From Emcibacter sp. SYSU 3D8 (GTDB lineage: Bacteria > Pseudomonadota > Alphaproteobacteria > SMXS01), in NCBI RefSeq assembly GCF_039655875.1, contig NZ_JBBYXK010000001.1, positions 744,001 to 808,000 of the forward strand: a stretch of DNA of 64,000 nucleotides, in the 5' to 3' direction. Shown piece after piece: positions 32,614 through 40,881 of the stretch; positions within the stretch are counted from its first letter, which is position 1, and every line of letters begins with the position of its first letter. Position numbers and translations under genes: made by a program. The notes under the pieces were generated by a model, which was given only the letters and a program-made list of their open reading frames with translations, had not been told where the DNA came from and made no database searches.

Positions 32614-34242
32614 ATGGCCCGCGCTCCCGCCCCAAAAAAGCCTGCCACCGCCAAGCCCGCGAAACCGCGGGCGGCGGCAAAGAAAAAGCCGTCCGCGCCG
32701 CGCGGCGCCTCCGCCAAGCTGGTGGTTCGCAACGCCACGCTCGACGACGTGGGGGCAATCATCGCGCTGGTGCAGCGGGTTTACCCCGACATGCCTCCCT
32801 ACACGCCGGGCATGGTCCAGGGCCAGATCGTCAACTTTCCCGAAGGCCAGTTCCTGGTGGAATATGACGGCACCGTGGTGGGCTATGCGGCCAGCTTCCG
32901 CATCGACGAGACCACGGCGCTGAACCAGCACAGCTGGAGCGTGATTACCGGCGGCGGCTACGGATCGCGGCACGACCCGCACGGCGAGTGGCTGTATGGC
33001 ATGGAAGTCTGCGTCGACCCGTCGCGGCGGCGTCTGCGCCTGGGCCAGCGGCTGTACGACGAGCGCGAGCGGCTGTGCGAGGCACTGGAGCTGAAGGGCA
33101 TCGTGTTCGGCGGCCGCATGCCCGGCTGGCAGCGGCGCAGGAAAGCCTATCCGGATCCCATGGACTACGTCGAGGCGGTCAAGGCCCGCCGTGTCGAGGA
33201 CATGGTGATCTCCTTCCATATCCGCGCCGGATTCGAGCCCATCGGGGTGCTCAGGAATTACCTGGAATCCGACAAGGCCTCGGGCGGATGTGCGACGCAT
33301 ATGGTGTGGCGCAACCCCTATGCACCGCAAGAGAGCAGCCCGCATCATCCGCCGCAGGGACAGAAGGAGGACGTGCGGGTCGCCACCGTGCAGTTCCAGC
33401 AGCGCAAGATCGACAGCTTCGAGGAATTCATCGCCAACGTGGAATATTTCGTCGACGTCACGGCCGATTACCGCTGCGACTTCGTGGTGTTTCCCGAACT
33501 GTTCACGCTGCAGCTGCTGGCATTCGAGAAGCGCAAGCTGACTCCGGCCGAGGCCCTGGAAACCCTGACCGATTTCACGCCGCGCTTCGTGGCCGCGCTG
33601 CGCCAGCTGGCCATCAGCTACAACATCAACATCATCGGCGGCTCGCACCCGACCCGGACCGACGACGGCGACATCCAGAACGTGGCCTATGTGTTCCTGC
33701 GCGACGGCTCGGTGCACGCCCAGGAGAAGATTCACCCGACGCCCAACGAGCGGCACTGGTGGAACATCAAGGGCGGCGACAAGGTCGCCACCATCCAGAC
33801 CGACTGCGGGCCGATCGGCGTGCTGATCTGCTACGATTCCGAATTCCCGGAGCTGGCGCGGCGGCTGGTGGACGAAGGCGCCAAGCTGCTGTTCGTGCCG
33901 TTCTGCACCGACAGCCGCCAGGGCTATCTGCGGGTGCGCTATTGCTGCCAGGCACGGGCCATCGAGAACCAGTGCTATGTGGTGATGTCGGGCAATGTGG
34001 GCAACCTGCCCAACGTGGACAACATGGACATCCAGTATGCCCAGTCATGCATCCTGACGCCCTGCGACTTCCCGTTCGCCCGCGACGGCATTGCCGCGGA
34101 AACGACCGAGAACGTGGAAACCGTGGCGATCGCTGACCTGGACATGACCGACCTGTCGTGGGCCCGCGCCCAGGGCACGGTGCGCAACCTGCGCGACCGG
34201 CGCTTCGACCTCTACAAGGTTGTCTGGCATGATGGCGGCTAA
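32614..34242 (+). CDS. GNAT acetyltransferase fused to carbon-nitrogen hydrolase
   Basis: A 542-residue two-domain protein. Residues 1-35 form a Lys/Ala/Pro-rich tail. Residues about 36-245 are a GNAT domain (VRNATLDDVGAIIALVQRVY, EVCVDPSRRRLRLGQRLYDE with the CoA loop). Residues about 250-540 are a nitrilase-superfamily domain with the Glu-Lys-Cys triad in FVVFPELFTLQLL, EKIHPTPNE and GVLICYDSEFPELARR. Such fusions are known and are annotated as bifunctional GNAT/carbon-nitrogen hydrolases; the substrate is unknown, but an amide-forming or releasing step with acetyl transfer is plausible. ATG at 32614 follows AAGGA. Confidence 0.9.
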   Translation: MARAPAPKKPATAKPAKPRAAAKKKPSAPRGASAKLVVRNATLDDVGAIIALVQRVYPDMPPYTPGMVQGQIVNFPEGQFLVEYDGTVVGYAASFRIDETTALNQHSWSVITGGGYGSRHDPHGEWLYGMEVCVDPSRRRLRLGQRLYDERERLCEALELKGIVFGGRMPGWQRRRKAYPDPMDYVEAVKARRVEDMVISFHIRAGFEPIGVLRNYLESDKASGGCATHMVWRNPYAPQESSPHHPPQGQKEDVRVATVQFQQRKIDSFEEFIANVEYFVDVTADYRCDFVVFPELFTLQLLAFEKRKLTPAEALETLTDFTPRFVAALRQLAISYNINIIGGSHPTRTDDGDIQNVAYVFLRDGSVHAQEKIHPTPNERHWWNIKGGDKVATIQTDCGPIGVLICYDSEFPELARRLVDEGAKLLFVPFCTDSRQGYLRVRYCCQARAIENQCYVVMSGNVGNLPNVDNMDIQYAQSCILTPCDFPFARDGIAAETTENVETVAIADLDMTDLSWARAQGTVRNLRDRRFDLYKVVWHDGG

Positions 34243-34306
34243 AGCAGGAAAGTAGGCGAGGCCGTGCCGGAGAATCCTGCACAGGGTCAGGAACGGGGGA
34301 GTCGTT

Positions 34307-35476
34307 ATGAGCTGGAGTCCATTTTCGGAAGAGGTGATGGCCGATCCGGCCAACGGTCATCGCCAATTATTGTCCGCCTGCCCCGTTCATCGATGCGATG
34401 AGCTGAACCCGCCGTTCTATACGCTCTCGCTCTATGAGGACGTGGCGAATGCGCTGCAGGACATCGAGACATTCTCGAGCCGGCATGGCCAGGGCCCGGC
34501 GTTCCAGGATCCCATCGGCATGCTGTGCGATCCACCGCAGCATTCCTATTTCCGCAAGCTGGTCCAGGGAGCGTTCACGCCGAAAAAGGTGAACGAGCTG
34601 CGCGCCCCCGTGGTCGAGCTGACGGCCGGGCTGATCGAGAACGTGCTGCGCGGCCCGGCCGCGTTCGACCTGCACGATGCCATCGCCTTTCCCCTGCCGG
34701 TGATCATCATTTCACGGCTGCTTGGCGTGCCCGAGCAAGACCTCGACCGGTTCAAGATGTGGTCGGACATGCAAGTCTCGATCATGGGCGCCAAGGACCC
34801 GGCGCCCTATGCCGCCGAACAGGCGGTCTTCCAGTCCTACATGACCGCGCACCTGCTGGGACGCCAGGCCAGGATCGCGGCAGGCGAGGCCGTGCCGGAC
34901 GACCTGCTGACCCTGGTTGCCAACGCCCGCGACGAGCATGGTAAGTTCGTCCCCCAGTCGGACGCGCTCTCGGTGCTGAACCAGCTTCTGGTGGGCGGCA
35001 ACGAAACCACCACATCGCTGATCACCAACCTGATGTGGCGCCTGCTGGAGCGGCCGGAGCGATGGAAGATGCTGGTCGAGAACCCCGACCTGATCGATTC
35101 CGCCATCGAGGAAAGCCTGCGCTACGACCCCCCGGTGCTGGGCCTGTACCGGAACACCACGCGGGATGTGACCCTGCACGGCCAGACCATTCCCGCCAAC
35201 AGCAAGGTGCTTATCAATTACGCTGCGGCGAACCGCGATCCGGCGGTGTTCGAGCGGCCGGACGAGTTCGATATCACCCGTCCGCGCAAGCGACACATGG
35301 CGTTCGGCCACGGCATCCATTTCTGCATCGGGGCGCCGACCGCCCGTCTCGAGGCGGAAGTAGCGTTGCGGGCGCTGGCCGAGCGGATGCCCGATCTGCG
35401 GCTGGTCGATCCGGGCGAGCGCATCGGGCCGTTTTTCCTGTGGGGCCGCCGCAAGCTCCCCGTCGCGTGGAAGTAA
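34307..35476 (+). CDS. Cytochrome P450
   Basis: A 389-residue soluble class I P450. The I-helix oxygen-binding motif is GGNETTTSLI, the K-helix ExxR is ESLRYDPP, and the heme ligand is C340 in FGHGIHFCIGAPTARLE. The ribosome site is GGGGGAG. The next gene (LLM oxidoreductase) starts 4 bases after the stop, so they form an operon. No ferredoxin or reductase gene is nearby. Substrate unknown; similar enzymes hydroxylate terpenoids, steroids or fatty acids. Confidence 0.95.
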   Translation: MSWSPFSEEVMADPANGHRQLLSACPVHRCDELNPPFYTLSLYEDVANALQDIETFSSRHGQGPAFQDPIGMLCDPPQHSYFRKLVQGAFTPKKVNELRAPVVELTAGLIENVLRGPAAFDLHDAIAFPLPVIIISRLLGVPEQDLDRFKMWSDMQVSIMGAKDPAPYAAEQAVFQSYMTAHLLGRQARIAAGEAVPDDLLTLVANARDEHGKFVPQSDALSVLNQLLVGGNETTTSLITNLMWRLLERPERWKMLVENPDLIDSAIEESLRYDPPVLGLYRNTTRDVTLHGQTIPANSKVLINYAAANRDPAVFERPDEFDITRPRKRHMAFGHGIHFCIGAPTARLEAEVALRALAERMPDLRLVDPGERIGPFFLWGRRKLPVAWK

Positions 35477-35480
35477 GATC

Positions 35481-36344
35481 ATGAAACTCGGGTACTACGC
35501 CATCAACACCGGCCCGACCGCCAGGCCGGACACCATTGCCGCCATCCTGCGATGCGCCGAGGACGCCGGCTTCGAATCGGCCTGGACCGGCGAACACGTG
35601 GTCGCCATCGACCCGCAGGCGCCGCCCTCGCCCATCCCGCCCGACCTTCCGATCATCGACACGATCGCCTCGCTGGCGTTCGCGGCAGCCGTGACGACAC
35701 GGCTGAAGCTCGGCTCGGGCATCATCCTGCTGGCCCAGCGCAATCCGGTGATCCTGGCCAAGGAACTGGCGGGCGTGGATGTCCTGTCGAACGGCCGTCT
35801 GCTGTTCGGCGTCGGCGTGGGCTATGTCAAAGGCGAGTTCGACGCGATCGGCGTGCCCTACAGCGAGCGAGGCGCCAGGGTCGACGACCACATCGAGGCG
35901 ATCCGGGCCCTGTGGACCCAGGACCGGCCCAGCTTCGATGGCCGCTTCACGAAATTCGCCAATATCCAGTCAAAGCCCATGCCAGTGCAGACACCGCACC
36001 CGCCAATCATCATTGGCGGCATGTCCGAGGCAGGCTATCGGCGCGCCATCCGGCATGGCGACGGCTGGTTCGGCTTCGGCCAGACCGAGGAAGATGTCGC
36101 CGCCTCCCTGGCCGGTCTCAAATCGGCTGCGGCCGAGGCAGGCCGGCCGGAACGATTCGATGCGCTCGAAATTTCCGTGACCCCAAGAGGCCCCGTGGAC
36201 GCCGACAGGATCAGGCGTTTCGAGGATATGGGCGTCCACCGGCTGGTCCTGATGCCGGCCATGAGCGGCGGCAAGGCAGGCAGCCTGGACGGCATACGCC
36301 GGTTCATCGAGGATACCGCGCCATTGGCGCCGTCAACCTCATGA
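35481..36344 (+). CDS. LLM class F420/FMN-dependent oxidoreductase
   Basis: A 287-residue flavin-dependent oxidoreductase of the luciferase-like monooxygenase superfamily, of the F420-type subfamily. It has CAEDAGFESAWTGEHVV, the TRLKLGSGIILLAQRNP strand, SNGRLLFGVGVGYVKGEFDAIG and the GGMSEAGYRRAIRHGDGWFG stretch. It is co-transcribed with the P450, GGAAGTAAG inside the P450 end acting as ribosome site. Proteobacteria often use FMN instead of F420. The pair is presumably a small oxidation pathway for one compound. Its stop overlaps the convergent 2OG oxygenase. Confidence 0.9.
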   Translation: MKLGYYAINTGPTARPDTIAAILRCAEDAGFESAWTGEHVVAIDPQAPPSPIPPDLPIIDTIASLAFAAAVTTRLKLGSGIILLAQRNPVILAKELAGVDVLSNGRLLFGVGVGYVKGEFDAIGVPYSERGARVDDHIEAIRALWTQDRPSFDGRFTKFANIQSKPMPVQTPHPPIIIGGMSEAGYRRAIRHGDGWFGFGQTEEDVAASLAGLKSAAAEAGRPERFDALEISVTPRGPVDADRIRRFEDMGVHRLVLMPAMSGGKAGSLDGIRRFIEDTAPLAPSTS

Positions 36345-36980
36345 GGTCTGGCGGATCGGCTCCTTGAGCCTGAACTTGGCATTGAAGGCGATGGAGATGC
36401 GCGAATCGTCCTGTTCGTTCGGATAGACCCAATGCCGAAGATATGACGGAAACAGGTAGATAAGGCCCGCCCGGGGTCGCTTGCGGATCTTGGGCACGAA
36501 GTGCGTCGAACCGAGGCCTTCCATCTGGTGGACCGGCCCGCGCGGATCGAGGAATTCGATGCAGCCGCTGCGGCTGTCCGACGGCGAGTCCGGCACCTTG
36601 ACATAATAGCTGCCCGACCATTCGTAGTCGGGATGGGCGTGCGGCGTATTGTAGGCGCCCGGACCATTGACGTTGATCCAGCCCTGCAGGATGAAGACCC
36701 GCTTGCTCAGATCCAGCTTCGGGGCGATCTGCCGTGTCGCCGCAGCGATGGACGAATTGATCTGATCGGCGAGCGCCCGGAACGATGCTTCCGGTCGGCG
36801 AAAGAAGTCGGTCGGGGAATGCCAGCCATGCTGGTTGCTCCGCTGCATCCCCTCGTTGTCATGGCGATAGGCTTCGATGTCGCGAATCATCGCCGCGTTG
36901 AGGGCCTCGGCGCCATCGATCTCGAACGTGAAGATCGGCGAGGCAAAGCATGGTTCCGCGGCAAGCATGGATGGCGGCAT
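36339..36980 (-). CDS. 2OG-Fe(II) oxygenase family protein (TIGR02466-like)
   Basis: A 213-residue protein of the putative 2-oxoglutarate/iron oxygenase group. The metal triad is in NTPHAHPDYEWSGSYYV (the H-x-H/D pair) and FPSYLRHWVYPNEQDD with the distal His, followed by RISIAFNAKF with the 2OG-binding Arg. The pattern (PIFTFEIDGAEALNA start, QGWINVNGPGAYN) matches TIGR02466. Role unknown; relatives are found near phage and cell-surface genes. The stop overlaps the LLM gene by 6 bases (TCATGA). Confidence 0.8.
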   Translation of the reverse strand: MPPSMLAAEPCFASPIFTFEIDGAEALNAAMIRDIEAYRHDNEGMQRSNQHGWHSPTDFFRRPEASFRALADQINSSIAAATRQIAPKLDLSKRVFILQGWINVNGPGAYNTPHAHPDYEWSGSYYVKVPDSPSDSRSGCIEFLDPRGPVHQMEGLGSTHFVPKIRKRPRAGLIYLFPSYLRHWVYPNEQDDSRISIAFNAKFRLKEPIRQTS

Positions 36981-37045
36981 GGTCGTTGTCCCCGGAGGCT
37001 TTCAGCCGGCGACCATATTCGGCTGCCGGCAGCAGCGTCTCAAGT

Positions 37046-37606
37046 CTACTTTCCGGCCCCGCGGGCGACGTTGTAACCGAACTCGCCGCGCTCGAGCTGG
37101 AGCCCGATGAGCACCTCCTCATAGGGAACGTCATCGCCCTTCTGCGGCAGCACGGCATTCAGCTTTTCATGGGAAATGACCACGTCGCTCGAGCCGAACG
37201 TCAGGCTGGTGTCGTAGACATCCTTCTTGAGAACCTTCTGGTTCTCATCCGCGAGGGCGACGAAATATTTCAACGTCGCGCCTGAATCGGTCGAGGCGGG
37301 ACCACGCTCGCCGACGATGTCGAAGGTGATCCGGGCATTCACCTGGGTCTGGTCCTTGGGGCTGCTGCAGATAATCTTCAGGTTCGTGACCTCGGCGCGG
37401 AGCGCCACGTCACCCGTCTGGCGCCCGTCTCCGGCAAATCGGGTCAACTGACCAGTATAAGCGACGATGCCGACCGGCGGGCAGTGCTGCTTCATGGCCT
37501 CGGACATGCCCATGTCGACCTTGCCGCCGAGAATACCGCATCCCGACAGCGCCAGCGCCCCGACCACAACCGCTGCGATCCGCGGCAAACCCATGGAAAA
37601 CTTCAT
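37046..37606 (-). CDS. Hypothetical lipoprotein
   Basis: A 186-residue protein with a lipoprotein signal: MKFSMGLPRIAAVVVGALALSGCG with the lipobox LSGC, so it should be lipid-anchored in the envelope. The mature part is beta-rich, with one Cys pair (KQHCPPVG and LKIICSSPKD), and ends FGYNVARGAGK. It is a single gene behind the oxygenase in the same orientation. ATG at 37606 with AAGGCGG upstream is taken; a TTG one codon ahead is in frame but not needed. Function unknown. Confidence 0.75.
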   Translation of the reverse strand: MKFSMGLPRIAAVVVGALALSGCGILGGKVDMGMSEAMKQHCPPVGIVAYTGQLTRFAGDGRQTGDVALRAEVTNLKIICSSPKDQTQVNARITFDIVGERGPASTDSGATLKYFVALADENQKVLKKDVYDTSLTFGSSDVVISHEKLNAVLPQKGDDVPYEEVLIGLQLERGEFGYNVARGAGK

Positions 37607-37732
37607 CAATCCGCCTTTTCGACCGTGTCCGGTTGGTTGGATTGCCCGGCTCCAGGTGATTCACCCGAATGCGGGACAATGATCAATTCTCAGTGCCTGA
37701 GCAGCGTGTCCCCTGCGGCGACCGCGGCTGCT

Positions 37733-37972
37733 CTAGAGTTTGTTGTGCGCGCCGTCGCACTGCGGCGACTTGCCGGTGTGCTTGCAGCCACAGAACCATA
37801 CCGTCCTGTCCTTCGTCGCCTGATATTCCACCGGCGCGAACTCCGAGCCCTTGTGGCTGCCGTCACAGAACGGCTGTTTGCTGCTCTGCCCGCAGGCGCA
37901 CCACCAGTAGCTCTTGCCGGCCTTGACGTCGATGCCATAGGGCTCTTTCTGGGCTATGACCGGCTCTGCCAT
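37733..37972 (-). CDS. Double CDGSH iron-sulfur domain protein
   Basis: A 79-residue protein with two CDGSH-type 2Fe-2S motifs: C25, C27, C36 and H40 (CACGQSSKQPFCDGSH) and C61, C63, C72 and H76 (CGCKHTGKSPQCDGAH). This is the two-motif Miner2-like arrangement. The clusters are redox-active or transferable in the family; the bacterial role is not firmly known. It lies divergent from thrB over a 143-base region. No membrane helix. Confidence 0.92.
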   Translation of the reverse strand: MAEPVIAQKEPYGIDVKAGKSYWWCACGQSSKQPFCDGSHKGSEFAPVEYQATKDRTVWFCGCKHTGKSPQCDGAHNKL

Positions 37973-38115
37973 GATGGTATGTCCCTTGCGCTGCTATCAA
38001 ATGACGCGTCGGAGCGGCATATTAGAGAACGCCAGGGGTCAGGACAAGCGCGCCCGCCCCCGGCTTCCACGATCACCCGCCGGCGAGCCCCTCCAACCCG
38101 CGACTGCACCCCATC

Positions 38116-39075
38116 ATGGCCGTTTACACCCACGTCGATGAGGACGCCCTGGCCGATTTCCTGGCCCATTATGACGTAGGCGACGTCGTCGCGTTCAAGG
38201 GCATCGCCGAGGGCGTCGAGAACTCCAACTTCCTGCTCCAGACCGAGCGCGGCAGCTACATCCTCACACTCTATGAAAAGCGGGTGAACCGCGACGAGCT
38301 GCCATTTTTCCTGGGGTTGATGGGACATCTGGCGAACAAGGGACTGGCCTGCCCCACGCCGATCACGGGCGACGACGGCAAGGCGCTACGAGAGCTGTGC
38401 GGCCGTCCGGCGGCGCTGATTTCGTTCTTGCGCGGCCTTTCGGTGGTGCGCCCCTCGCCGGCCCATTGCGCCAGCGTCGGCCGCGGCATGGCCGAGATGC
38501 ACATGGCCGTGGCGGACTTCGGCATGAGCCGCAACAACGGCCTGGGTCTTGCCGGCTGGCGCCAGCTTGCCAATGCCTGTCGCGATCAGGCCGAGCAGGT
38601 GCGCCCCGGCCTGATGAGCATGATCGACGACGAACTGGCATGGCTGGACACGGCATGGCCAAAGGTCCTGCCGTCCGGCGTCATTCACGCCGACCTGTTC
38701 CCCGACAATGTATTTTTCATCGGCGAGCAACTTACCGGCCTGATCGATTTCTATTTCGCCTGTAACGACTTCCTGGCCTACGACCTGGCGATTGCCATGA
38801 ACGCCTGGTGCTTCGAATCCGACCGGTCGTTCAACGCCACCAAGACCCGCCGTCTGCTGGCCGGCTACCAGTCGGTGCGGCCGCTGGAGCCGGCCGAGAT
38901 CGACGCCCTGCCGGCGCTGGCCCGGGGCGCGGCGCTGCGCTTCCTGCTGACCCGGCTGTATGATTGGGTGAACCAGGTAGAGGGCGCGCTGGTACGGCCC
39001 AAGGACCCGTCGGAATATGTCGAGAAGCTGCTGTTCCACCGGCGGGTGAAGAATCCGGGAGAATACGGCCTGTGA
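38116..39075 (+). CDS. thrB: Homoserine kinase (APH-like ThrB)
   Basis: A 319-residue enzyme phosphorylating homoserine for threonine synthesis. It is of the aminoglycoside-phosphotransferase-fold type, not the GHMP type: [24 protein letters not shown] at the N-lobe, the catalytic loop [11 protein letters not shown] and the DFG-like [18 protein letters not shown]. The end [16 protein letters not shown] is conserved. Its stop overlaps the rnhA start (GTGA), a well-known alphaproteobacterial arrangement. thrC lies 3 kb away in the opposite orientation. Confidence 0.95.
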   Translation: MAVYTHVDEDALADFLAHYDVGDVVAFKGIAEGVENSNFLLQTERGSYILTLYEKRVNRDELPFFLGLMGHLANKGLACPTPITGDDGKALRELCGRPAALISFLRGLSVVRPSPAHCASVGRGMAEMHMAVADFGMSRNNGLGLAGWRQLANACRDQAEQVRPGLMSMIDDELAWLDTAWPKVLPSGVIHADLFPDNVFFIGEQLTGLIDFYFACNDFLAYDLAIAMNAWCFESDRSFNATKTRRLLAGYQSVRPLEPAEIDALPALARGAALRFLLTRLYDWVNQVEGALVRPKDPSEYVEKLLFHRRVKNPGEYGL

Positions 39076-39515
39076 CGGCGCGGGTGCGAATCCATACGGA
39101 CGGGGCCTGCTCGGGCAATCCCGGTCCGGGCGGCTGGGGCGCGTTGCTGGAATACAACGGCGCCGAAAAGGAAATCTGGGGCGGCGAGAAGCCGACCACG
39201 AACAACCGCATGGAGCTGCTGGGTGCGATCAGGGCGCTGGAGGCGCTGAAGAAGCGCAGCCAGGTCGATCTCTACACCGACAGCATCTATGTGCGGGACG
39301 GCATCACCAAATGGATCCACAACTGGAAACGTAACGGCTGGCGCACCGCCGGCAAGAAACCGGTGAAGAATGCCGAGCTGTGGCAGGAACTGGATGCGCT
39401 GATCCAGATGCACGATGTCGCCTGGCACTGGGTGAAGGGCCACGCCGGCCACCTAGAGAACGAGCGGGCCGACGAACTGGCGCGCAGGGGACTGGAAGAG
39501 ATCAGGTGGGCTTAG
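39072..39515 (+). CDS. rnhA: Ribonuclease HI
   Basis: A 147-residue RNase HI that degrades the RNA of RNA-DNA hybrids. All four active-site acids are seen: Asp in [16 protein letters not shown], Glu in [10 protein letters not shown], Asp in DLYTDSIYV and Asp in [12 protein letters not shown]. The GTG start at 39072 overlaps the thrB stop. A strong bidirectional terminator follows 22 bases downstream. Confidence 0.96.
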   Translation: MTARVRIHTDGACSGNPGPGGWGALLEYNGAEKEIWGGEKPTTNNRMELLGAIRALEALKKRSQVDLYTDSIYVRDGITKWIHNWKRNGWRTAGKKPVKNAELWQELDALIQMHDVAWHWVKGHAGHLENERADELARRGLEEIRWA

Positions 39516-39536
39516 CCGGGGCCACCTGAAACCAAC

Positions 39537-39563
39537 AAAAAGGGGCGCCGAAGCGCCCCTTTT
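39537..39563. terminator. Bidirectional rho-independent terminator
   Basis: A perfect GC-rich stem AGGGGCGC / GCGCCCCT with a CGAA tetraloop, preceded by AAAA and followed by TTT, lies midway between the convergent rnhA and peroxiredoxin genes. The A and T runs on both sides allow it to act on either strand. Confidence 0.85.
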
Positions 39564-39582
39564 CATTGCCCGTAAGCAATAC

Positions 39583-40065
39583 TCAGAGCTGACCCAGGGC
39601 CACTTCGGCGCTGGAGTTCTGGAAGGCGCCGCCCTCTTCCGTGTTGAGATGCGTCACCACGCCGTCCTCGGCGATCAGCGAGAAGCGCTGCGAGCGGTGG
39701 CCGAGGCCCAGGCCGCTGAGGTCCAATTCAAGGCCCAGCTCCTTGGTGAAGTTGCCGCTGCCGTCAGCCAGCATCAGCACCTTCTCGCCCACATTCTGGT
39801 CCTTGCCCCAGGCATTCATCACGAACACGTCGTTCACCGCCATGCAGGCGATGACATCCGCGCCCTTGGCCTTGATGGCGTCGGCATTCTGCACGAAGCC
39901 CGGCAGATGCTTGGCCGAGCAGGTCGGGGTGAACGCGCCGGGAACGGCGAACAGCACCACCTTCTTGCCGCCGAACAGCTCGGACGTCGAGATCGGGGCC
40001 GGACCCTTCTCGGTCATCTGGGTCAATGTACCCTCGGGAATCTTGTCACCAACTTTGATCGTCAT
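39583..40065 (-). CDS. Peroxiredoxin (Prx5/PrxII type)
   Basis: A 160-residue thiol peroxidase. The peroxidatic Cys is C49 in the family motif FAVPGAFTPTCSAKHLPGF. The rest (VNDVFVMNAWGKDQNV, LADGSGNFTKELGLELDLSG, RSQRFSLI) fits Prx5 closely. No resolving Cys of a 2-Cys type appears except one mid-protein (VIACMAVND), so reduction probably involves glutathione/glutaredoxin. GGGAGA precedes the ATG. Confidence 0.93.
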   Translation of the reverse strand: MTIKVGDKIPEGTLTQMTEKGPAPISTSELFGGKKVVLFAVPGAFTPTCSAKHLPGFVQNADAIKAKGADVIACMAVNDVFVMNAWGKDQNVGEKVLMLADGSGNFTKELGLELDLSGLGLGHRSQRFSLIAEDGVVTHLNTEEGGAFQNSSAEVALGQL

Positions 40066-40186
40066 GGGAATCTCCCTGTTCCTGCCATATCTCGGAATTT
40101 CGTCGCCGCCGGTCGGCGGCAGCGGGCGGGATCATAGCAGCAGCACCACCCGAATTGCATGGGGGAATTCACGCCGAGCCGACCGG

Positions 40187-40216
40187 TTACACGCCCGCGC
40201 CGAATAGGGCTATAAT
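40187..40216 (+). promoter_or_regulatory. Candidate promoter of yqgE
   Basis: A perfect TATAAT (40211-40216) stands out in a GC-rich setting, 68 bases before the yqgE start. The best -35 partner, TTACAC (40187-40192), with an 18-base spacer, is poor. Only the -10 box is convincing. Confidence 0.4.
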
Positions 40217-40283
40217 AGCATGCCTGCGCGGGATTTTCCGCGTTCCCTCTTGAGCGGCGCGCCGGAAGGCACACTTACAGACA

Positions 40284-40877
40284 ATGTCGAAGCAAACCTT
40301 TACCCGAGTGCGCTCCCGCAAGCCCGATTACCTCCGCGGCAAGTTGCTGCTGGCCATGCCGAACATGGGAGATCCGCGTTTCGAACGCAGCGTGATCTGT
40401 CTGTGCGAACATTCCGAGGAAGGGGCAATGGGAATCATCGTCAACCAGCCGGCGGAGCACATCGCCTTTCCCGAACTGATGGACCAGCTGGAAATCCCCG
40501 CGCCGCCCAACTGCGCGCAGGTCGGCGTCTTCACCGGCGGACCGGTCGAGCCGAATCGCGGCTTCGTGCTGCATTCGGCCGATTATTTGCACGACACGTC
40601 GCTGATCGTATCGGAGCTGGTGGCGCTGAGCGCCACCGTCGACATCCTGAAGGCTCTCGCCCACGGTACCGGGCCACAGCACAGCCTGCTGGCGCTGGGC
40701 TATGCGGGCTGGGGACCGGGACAACTGGAAGCCGAGATTCAGGAAAACGCCTGGCTGCACACGGAAGCGGACCCGGACCTGCTCTTCGGCACCGAAGCCA
40801 CGCTGAAATGGCCGCTTGCCATGGCCAAGCTGGGCATCGACCTGTCCATGCTGTCAACCCAGGCCGGCCACGCCTGA
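40284..40877 (+). CDS. YqgE/AlgH family protein (UPF0301)
   Basis: A 197-residue cytoplasmic protein of the widely conserved YqgE/AlgH family. Signatures are YLRGKLLLAMPNMGDPRFERS, EGAMGIIVNQPA, FTGGPVEPNRGFVLHS and ALGYAGWGPGQLEAEI. The biochemical function of the family is unresolved; alginate and expression-control links were proposed in Pseudomonas. It is convergent with the M16 peptidase. Confidence 0.95.
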   Translation: MSKQTFTRVRSRKPDYLRGKLLLAMPNMGDPRFERSVICLCEHSEEGAMGIIVNQPAEHIAFPELMDQLEIPAPPNCAQVGVFTGGPVEPNRGFVLHSADYLHDTSLIVSELVALSATVDILKALAHGTGPQHSLLALGYAGWGPGQLEAEIQENAWLHTEADPDLLFGTEATLKWPLAMAKLGIDLSMLSTQAGHA

Positions 40878-40881
40878 GCGG

